DNA of 18,475 bases from Nitrosomonas sp. UBA6494 (GTDB lineage: Bacteria; Pseudomonadota; Gammaproteobacteria; Burkholderiales; Nitrosomonadaceae). Made by a program: the position numbers and the translations under genes. Shown piece by piece: positions 13,994 through 18,475 of this stretch. The notes beneath the pieces are model-generated. The model made no database searches. It was not told the DNA's origin and saw nothing but the letters and a program-made list of their open reading frames with translations. The stretch covers positions 5,702 to 24,176 of the forward strand of contig DJMI01000066.1 in the NCBI GenBank assembly GCA_002435335.1, written 5' to 3'. Within the stretch, counting starts at the first letter, position 1. Each line of letters opens with the position of its first letter.

Positions 13994-14530
13994 TTAAGGT
14001 TCAGAAATTCCATGCTTCCCAGAGTTTATATCCCCATTAAATATATCCATCCAATCAATCCTTTCCCATTTAGGCACGACAAAAAAACCATCAAGATCTC
14101 TATATCCATTGTTTGGTTCAATGGGAAGAATACGATGTCCCTTATCATCGAAAAACCCAACACATTTTGATCCATTTGAATCAAAACCTTGATAGAAAAT
14201 CGGTGCATTGCCATCAGGATAAAGAAATTGAACTCTGCGATAGTGAATCCTAGATTGTTTGATTTTTGATCGAAAATCTTTCACTGGAAAAATAATTTTT
14301 TTAAATGGACATAGCAAGTTTCGCCAAAAAAATTTGGATGATCCACTTAAAGCTAAAACACCAGTAAAGAGGAAAAATAGCAACAATTGCCCCCTGCTTG
14401 AAGTACGCAATGTGAACAAACCAAGTTGGCACGCCAAATCATCCGGAATAAATAATACAAATGCAGAAACCAAAAAAGCTGCCCATGCATATTTAGCTCC
14501 AAATTCAAGAGCTTTAACAAAGGTATCCAT
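13994..14530 (-). CDS. SieB-like two-helix membrane protein in an AT-rich segment
   Basis: The 178-residue product starts with two hydrophobic segments (about 12-29 and 47-63) joined by an IPDDLACQLGLFTLRTSSRG loop (quoted in part). This layout, aromatic KYAWAAFLVSAFVLFIPDD then a Leu-Gly turn, resembles the superinfection-exclusion SieB family. The C-terminal part (about 70-178) is a soluble region rich in aromatic and basic residues with FLYPDGNAPIFYQGFDSNG and FFDDKGHRILPIEPN, not recognised. The gene is visibly richer in A+T than the biotin genes beside it: hand counts give about 28% and 37% GC in two 60-base lines here, against about 62% in one line of bioF. That suggests acquisition by transfer. 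ATG at 14530; GGGAA lies rather far upstream. Confidence 0.6.
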   Translation of the reverse strand: MDTFVKALEFGAKYAWAAFLVSAFVLFIPDDLACQLGLFTLRTSSRGQLLLFFLFTGVLALSGSSKFFWRNLLCPFKKIIFPVKDFRSKIKQSRIHYRRVQFLYPDGNAPIFYQGFDSNGSKCVGFFDDKGHRILPIEPNNGYRDLDGFFVVPKWERIDWMDIFNGDINSGKHGISEP

Positions 14531-14597
14531 TTTGCAATAATTTCCCAGTCAGATTTAGATTACATTCTTAAAAAAACGATACGATATAAAAAAACTG

Positions 14598-15287
14598 CTA
14601 TTGCATTTTGCATTCCCAAATTTTTTCAAGCTTAGCAGTATCTAATAGTCCGATAACATTTTTCCCATCTATTTTCGAATCAAACGGCATCACCCCCAGC
14701 AACGGACCCTCCAACCACTGTTCCAGTGTCGCAATATTTTCCTGCAGTGCCTGCATCTGCGGATCGATGCCATTCGCCACCCAGCCCGCCAGCGGCAAAC
14801 CGGCTGTCTTAATCGCTTGTGCCGTCAGCAATGCGTGATTCAAGCAACCCAGCCGCATGCCGACCACCAGGATTACCGGCAGGTTGAGCGTTTGTGCCAA
14901 ATCCGCACCGGTCTGGCGCGGATTGAGCGGTACCAGAAAACCGCCGACACCTTCGACGATGACGATATCGGCTGTTGCGCTGAGTTCCTGGTAGGCGCGA
15001 TGAATAACCGTGAGATCGATTTCCGTGCCCGCTTGTTGTGCGGCAATATGCGGGGCAATGGATGGATCGAAGGCATAAGGATTGATTTGCCGACGGGTAA
15101 CGTTTACGTTACTGGCAGCGCGCAACATTTCGACATCCGGCCATTGGCCGTTTTCGCAGCCTGCCGCGACCGGTTTCATGCCGACTGCTTTGCGGCCTTG
15201 CGCGGCGAAAGCATGCAGCAGCGCGCAACTGACGGTGGTTTTGCCGACGCCGGTGTCGGTGCCGGTGATGAAGTAGCCTTGACCCAT
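14598..15287 (-). CDS. bioD: Dethiobiotin synthetase
   Basis: BioD forms the ureido ring of dethiobiotin from 7,8-diaminopelargonate, CO2 and ATP. The 229-residue protein has the P-loop GTDTGVGKT at residues 9-17, the conserved Lys38 in GMKPVAAGC, DVEMLRAAS, and the VEGVGGFLVPL segment; later DLAQTLNLPVILVVGMRLGCLNHALLT is typical. Length is normal. The ATG at 15287 begins eight bases after the bioC stop. Being last in the operon, it is followed by the AT-rich SieB-like gene. The spacer contains T-runs on the transcribed strand but no clear hairpin terminator. Confidence 0.97.
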   Translation of the reverse strand: MGQGYFITGTDTGVGKTTVSCALLHAFAAQGRKAVGMKPVAAGCENGQWPDVEMLRAASNVNVTRRQINPYAFDPSIAPHIAAQQAGTEIDLTVIHRAYQELSATADIVIVEGVGGFLVPLNPRQTGADLAQTLNLPVILVVGMRLGCLNHALLTAQAIKTAGLPLAGWVANGIDPQMQALQENIATLEQWLEGPLLGVMPFDSKIDGKNVIGLLDTAKLEKIWECKMQ

Positions 15288-15295
15288 ATCGATGT

Positions 15296-16177
15296 TTATG
15301 GCGGCAAACCTAATTGCCGACGTGTTTCCGGTGTCAGGATCGAACGTGGGTCGAACGGCTTCCAGGCGTGACCATACACTACTTCAAACGTAGCGGGCAG
15401 CTTGCCGTCGCCGCGTAGCGTTTCGTAGGCCGCGATCGCCCGTTGCCATTGATGCTTGCCCATCAATCCCTGTCGCCGTCCCTGAATCACGTTATGCGCA
15501 CCGATGGCTTTCAGGTCACGCATCACACCGATCATATCGTCGTAGGTCAGCGTGATGTATTCCATGTCCATCACCGGCGTGGAAAAACGATGATTCAACA
15601 GCAAATCGCCGATGTCGTGCATGTCAACAAAACGATTCACGTGACTGTAACCGTCGATTCCCGCGAATGCTTGGCGTAATTCTTTCAACGTATCCGGGCC
15701 GAAGGTACTGAACATCAATAATCCGTCGGTGCGCAGGATGCGATGCATTTCGGCAAAGGTATGATTCAGGTCGTTGCACCATTGCAGCGCTAGGTTCGAC
15801 CAGATCATGCCGACGCTTTCGTTTTTGAGCGGAATTTGCTCGATGTCGGCGCACAAGTAATCGGTGCGCTGTTGCTGCAACGGCAGCAGACGCTGCCACC
15901 ATGCGGTATTGGGACGCGCGTGCGTGAGCATCATCCAGGCGATGTCGACTGCGATCAATTGGCTGCTGGCATAGCGTTTCGCAAGCTGCTGCGTGCCGTA
16001 GCCGGTACCACTACCCGCATCGAGGATCACGTCGGGTTTATATTTAATGTACTCCAGACGCGCCAGCATGCGGTTGCTGATTTCGCGTTGCAGTACCGCG
16101 GCCTGGTCGTAGCTGCTTGCTGCGCGCTCGAATGCGGTGCGCAGTTGCTTTTTATCAAGAATTTGTTCTGAAATCAT
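15296..16177 (-). CDS. bioC: Malonyl-ACP O-methyltransferase
   Basis: BioC methylates malonyl-ACP with S-adenosylmethionine to prime synthesis of the pimeloyl chain. The 293-residue product opens with the BioC-type DKKQLRTAFERAASSYDQ segment. The SAM-binding motif I LDAGSGTGYG lies at 52-61 and is followed by IAVDIAWMML, LCADIEQIPL, and IWSNLALQWCNDL, which carries the family's conserved Trp. The frame extends to 16222, but ATG at 16177 matches the family start; it overlaps the bioH 3' end by 23 bases. The lack of a clear Shine-Dalgarno and this overlap suggest translational coupling with bioH, whose product acts on the chain BioC begins. Confidence 0.96.
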   Translation of the reverse strand: MISEQILDKKQLRTAFERAASSYDQAAVLQREISNRMLARLEYIKYKPDVILDAGSGTGYGTQQLAKRYASSQLIAVDIAWMMLTHARPNTAWWQRLLPLQQQRTDYLCADIEQIPLKNESVGMIWSNLALQWCNDLNHTFAEMHRILRTDGLLMFSTFGPDTLKELRQAFAGIDGYSHVNRFVDMHDIGDLLLNHRFSTPVMDMEYITLTYDDMIGVMRDLKAIGAHNVIQGRRQGLMGKHQWQRAIAAYETLRGDGKLPATFEVVYGHAWKPFDPRSILTPETRRQLGLPP

Positions 16178-16925
16178 CGAGGTGTGCCACAAATTGTTCG
16201 GGAAACGATAAAAACGGCGCATGGCCGCAATGTGCGAATTTGACGTACCGCGATTGCGGCAATTGGCGGTGCATCCAATCGGCTGCAGCAGGGTGCGTGA
16301 TCACGTCGTTTTCGCCGTGCACGATCAGAACCGGTTGCTCGATCGCGGTGATGCGGTTACGCAAATCGCTGTATTGCAACACGGCAAGTCCTTTTTGCAA
16401 AGCGGCGGGATCGGGCTCGGCGCGTTGAAAAAAGGTTTTGCGCAATTGCGACAATAACCTGCCGGCATCGCGATCTCCGCTCATTTGCAACGTCAGGAAG
16501 CGATTGATCGTAGTGGTGTAATTAACCTGCAAGTTTTCCAAAAACAGTTGCAGCAACTTATGCTCCATGCCGCACTCCCAATCGGCGCGCTTGGCAAAAC
16601 ACGGCGTTGTGGCGATCAATAGCAGTTTTTCGATCCGGTGTGGCTCACGCAGCGCCAGTTCCATCGCGATCTGCCCGCCGAGCGACCAGCCACCGAGCAT
16701 GCAACGTTCCGGCAGTATGTCGGCAATGATCTCCACCCAATGATCCAATGTACCGGGCTCGCTCGATGGACTTAAACCGTGTCCCGGCAAATCGATCAGG
16801 TGCAATCGGAACCGTTGCGCCAGCATATCGCGCACGCTGCCCCAAATGCCGCTGTGCATTGCCCAGCCGTGCAGCAAAACGAGATCCTGGCCTTGCCCCA
16901 GGGTTTCCACATGCAATGCCGTCAT
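16155..16925 (-). CDS. bioH: Pimeloyl-ACP methyl ester esterase
   Basis: BioH removes the methyl group that BioC added, releasing pimeloyl-ACP for BioF. The 256-residue alpha/beta hydrolase has the oxyanion segment LHGWAMHSGIWG at 18-29, the nucleophile elbow GWSLGG with Ser81, a likely acid Asp207 (HGENDVI) and the catalytic His235 (CGHAPF). LIDLPGHGLS at 43-52 is also a family landmark. Length matches E. coli BioH. The start ATG at 16925 overlaps the bioF stop as ATGA. Operon order bioF-bioH-bioC is usual in betaproteobacteria. Confidence 0.96.
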   Translation of the reverse strand: MTALHVETLGQGQDLVLLHGWAMHSGIWGSVRDMLAQRFRLHLIDLPGHGLSPSSEPGTLDHWVEIIADILPERCMLGGWSLGGQIAMELALREPHRIEKLLLIATTPCFAKRADWECGMEHKLLQLFLENLQVNYTTTINRFLTLQMSGDRDAGRLLSQLRKTFFQRAEPDPAALQKGLAVLQYSDLRNRITAIEQPVLIVHGENDVITHPAAADWMHRQLPQSRYVKFAHCGHAPFLSFPEQFVAHLDDFRTNS

Positions 16926-18088
16926 GCCGCCGCCGATTGGTGTAATGCTTCAATCAATTGTTGAATATCTTCCGGCCGGTGCACAGCGGACAACGAAATG
17001 CGCAAGCGCGCCGTGCCTTGCGGCACCGTCGGCGGGCGTATCGCCGGAACCAAAATGCCGCGTTCGCGCAACCGCTCGCTAACGCGCACAGCTTCTTTGC
17101 TGTCGCCGATCAGCAGTGGTTGGATCGGCGTAACCGAAGGCAGCAACGGCCACGGCAGCGACTGCACCCCTTGTTTCAGTTGTGCGATATGGCGCTGCAA
17201 GGTATCGCGGCGCCATTCTTCATTTTCGATCACATGCAAACTGGTCAGCAACGCTTGCGCCAGCAGCGGTGGGGTTGCGGTGGTATAAATATAGCTGTGC
17301 GCCGATTGAATCAGGGTTTCGATCACTTCCGGCTGTGCCGCGACAAACGCACCGAACACACCTGCCGCCTTACCCAACGTCGCCATGTACACCAGGTTCG
17401 GCGCGTGATACGCCCGGTTATCCGCCACTTGGGACAGGCTTCCTCTGCCTTGTTTTCCCAGCACGCCAAAACCATGCGCGTCGTCCAGCAGCAATACCGC
17501 TTGATATTGCTGACACAACGCCAGCAATTCGGAGATCGGCGCGATATCGCCTTCCATGCTGAATACGGCATCGGAAATCACCAACTTGCGCCGCGCATCG
17601 GTCGACGCCAAGCGCCTTGCCAGCGCCGCCATGTCGTTGTGCGCATAGCGAATAAAGCGGGTGCGCGACAACAGCACGGCATCATTCAGCGACGCGTGAT
17701 TCAATTTGTCAGCGAAAACCGCATCCTCGCGCCCGACCAATGCGGTTACAACACCGATATTCGCCATATAACCGGTGGAAAACAATAACGCTTGCGGAAA
17801 TCCGGTAAACGCCGCAAGCACCTGCTCCAGATCGTGATGCGCGGCGCTATGCCCGTTGATCAAATGCGACGCACCTGCGCCGACGCCGTAACGCTTTGCG
17901 CCCACGCAAGCCGCTTCGATCAATCGCGGATCGTTGGCTAACCCCAGGTAATCGTTACTGCAAAAAGCCAGATAGTCGCACCCGTCGATGGCAACACGGC
18001 TTGCTTGCGGACTTTCGAGGATGCGCCGCCGGCGCAGCAAGCCTTGCTGTTCGCGCTTGCGCAGTTGCTCGGCCAGACCGGAAAACAT
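16922..18088 (-). CDS. bioF: 8-amino-7-oxononanoate synthase
   Basis: BioF is a PLP enzyme that condenses pimeloyl-ACP with L-alanine. The 388-residue protein has normal length and the alpha-oxoamine synthase landmarks: FCSNDYLGLAN near 42-52, GAGASHLINGH at 70-80, FSTGYMANIGV near 103-113, SDAVFSMEGDIAP at 172-184, DDAHGFGVLG at 202-211 with the cofactor-binding Asp and His205, and the PLP lysine Lys240 in TLGKAAG. The ATG at 18088 follows immediately after the bioB TAA, so the two are probably translated in tandem. Confidence 0.97.
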   Translation of the reverse strand: MFSGLAEQLRKREQQGLLRRRRILESPQASRVAIDGCDYLAFCSNDYLGLANDPRLIEAACVGAKRYGVGAGASHLINGHSAAHHDLEQVLAAFTGFPQALLFSTGYMANIGVVTALVGREDAVFADKLNHASLNDAVLLSRTRFIRYAHNDMAALARRLASTDARRKLVISDAVFSMEGDIAPISELLALCQQYQAVLLLDDAHGFGVLGKQGRGSLSQVADNRAYHAPNLVYMATLGKAAGVFGAFVAAQPEVIETLIQSAHSYIYTTATPPLLAQALLTSLHVIENEEWRRDTLQRHIAQLKQGVQSLPWPLLPSVTPIQPLLIGDSKEAVRVSERLRERGILVPAIRPPTVPQGTARLRISLSAVHRPEDIQQLIEALHQSAAA

Positions 18089-18475
18089 TTATAACAGTGC
18101 GTGCAGTCCCAATTTTTCCAGCAACGCCCGGTCGCGGTCTGTTTCCGGGTTGCCGGTGGTCAATAATTTATCGCCGTAAAAAATCGAATTGGCTCCAGCG
18201 AGGAAACACAGCGCCTGTACCGCATCGGGCATTTGCTGGCGACCAGCGGAAAGCCGCACCATCGCTTTGGGCATGGTAATGCGCGCGGCGGCGATGGTAC
18301 GCACGAATTCGAGTGGATCCAGCGCTTCGGTGCCGTGCAGCGGTGTACCTTCGACTTGCACCAGATGATTAATCGGAACCGATTCCGGATACGGATCGAG
18401 ATTAGCCAATTGTGCAATCAATCCGGCACGCAATTTCCGCGATTCGCCCATGCCGACGATGCCGCCGCAGCAGAC
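18089..18475 (-). CDS. bioB: Biotin synthase, C-terminal third (cut by right edge)
   Basis: BioB is the radical-SAM enzyme that inserts sulfur into dethiobiotin. The window contains the last 128 residues. They begin VCCGGIVGMGE, whose first Cys corresponds to the [2Fe-2S] ligand Cys188 of E. coli BioB. They include VQVEGTPLHG and VRLSAGR, whose Arg is the unusual arginine ligand of that cluster, and ANSIFYGDKLLTT near the end. The radical-SAM CxxxCxxC motif and the true start lie outside the window. Being the first biotin gene visible, it probably lies near the operon promoter to the right. Confidence 0.97.
   Translation of the reverse strand, partial: VCCGGIVGMGESRKLRAGLIAQLANLDPYPESVPINHLVQVEGTPLHGTEALDPLEFVRTIAAARITMPKAMVRLSAGRQQMPDAVQALCFLAGANSIFYGDKLLTTGNPETDRDRALLEKLGLHALL

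Noticed and set aside
16958..17788. 276-codon plus-strand frame opposite bioF
   Set aside because: Shadow of a strongly conserved bioF; Arg/Gln/His-rich composition with no family resemblance.
1..18475. CRISPR array, tRNA, rRNA, insertion sequence or prophage genes
   Set aside because: No evenly spaced repeats, tRNA-like cloverleafs, transposase or integrase motifs, or phage structural genes were found by eye.

Overview
The window looks like a chromosomal segment of a betaproteobacterium, most likely a Nitrosomonas/Nitrosospira-type ammonia oxidiser. The evidence is a bioB-F-H-C-D biotin operon, a PEP-CTERM (exosortase) sorting tail, an R. eutropha-like hypA-B-F(short) arrangement and moderate GC. 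The genus is an inference from gene content; no rRNA or other marker gene is present. No tRNA, rRNA, CRISPR array, transposase or integrase was seen.

Region 1 (1-4624, minus strand) is one compact operon read towards the left edge: lemA, a YgcG-like secreted TPM protein, a second TPM protein, a group-3-type [NiFe]-hydrogenase maturation endopeptidase, a HupE/UreJ nickel permease, hypA, hypB and a hypF that runs off the left end. Most junctions overlap or abut, including TAATG and TGATG stop/start overlaps. The hydrogenase structural genes are not in the window. The hypF reading frame begins directly at the Kae1-like carbamoyltransferase domain. It therefore lacks the acylphosphatase, zinc-finger and YrdC domains, and it is in the same frame as hypB, separated only by one amber stop and one codon.

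Region 2 (4696-6851) is a cell-envelope block. It holds a plus-strand remnant carrying a PEP-CTERM tail but no signal peptide. Against it runs a minus-strand operon of a membrane-anchored OmpA-domain protein, an ExeA-like AAA ATPase of the PEP-CTERM-locus type, and a 68-residue single-pass membrane protein.

Region 3 (7117-11238) is mostly plus strand: a 453-residue lipoprotein of unknown function with a coiled-coil-like start, an SPFH/band-7 membrane protein started from TTG behind a very strong Shine-Dalgarno, a hotdog-fold thioesterase, a minus-strand small membrane protein with an acidic tail, and a tiny lipoprotein followed by a bidirectional terminator.

Region 4 (11301-14530, minus strand) holds mostly small and uncharacterised genes: a CPBP-family membrane protease homologue, a TM2-domain protein, a DUF4177 protein, a 212-residue unknown, a DUF3175 protein and an AT-rich gene whose product resembles SieB superinfection-exclusion proteins.

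Region 5 (14598-18475, minus strand) is the biotin operon bioB (3' part only), bioF, bioH, bioC, bioD. It has overlapping or adjacent junctions and covers pimeloyl-chain priming (BioC/BioH) through to biotin (BioF, BioD, BioB; BioA is absent here).
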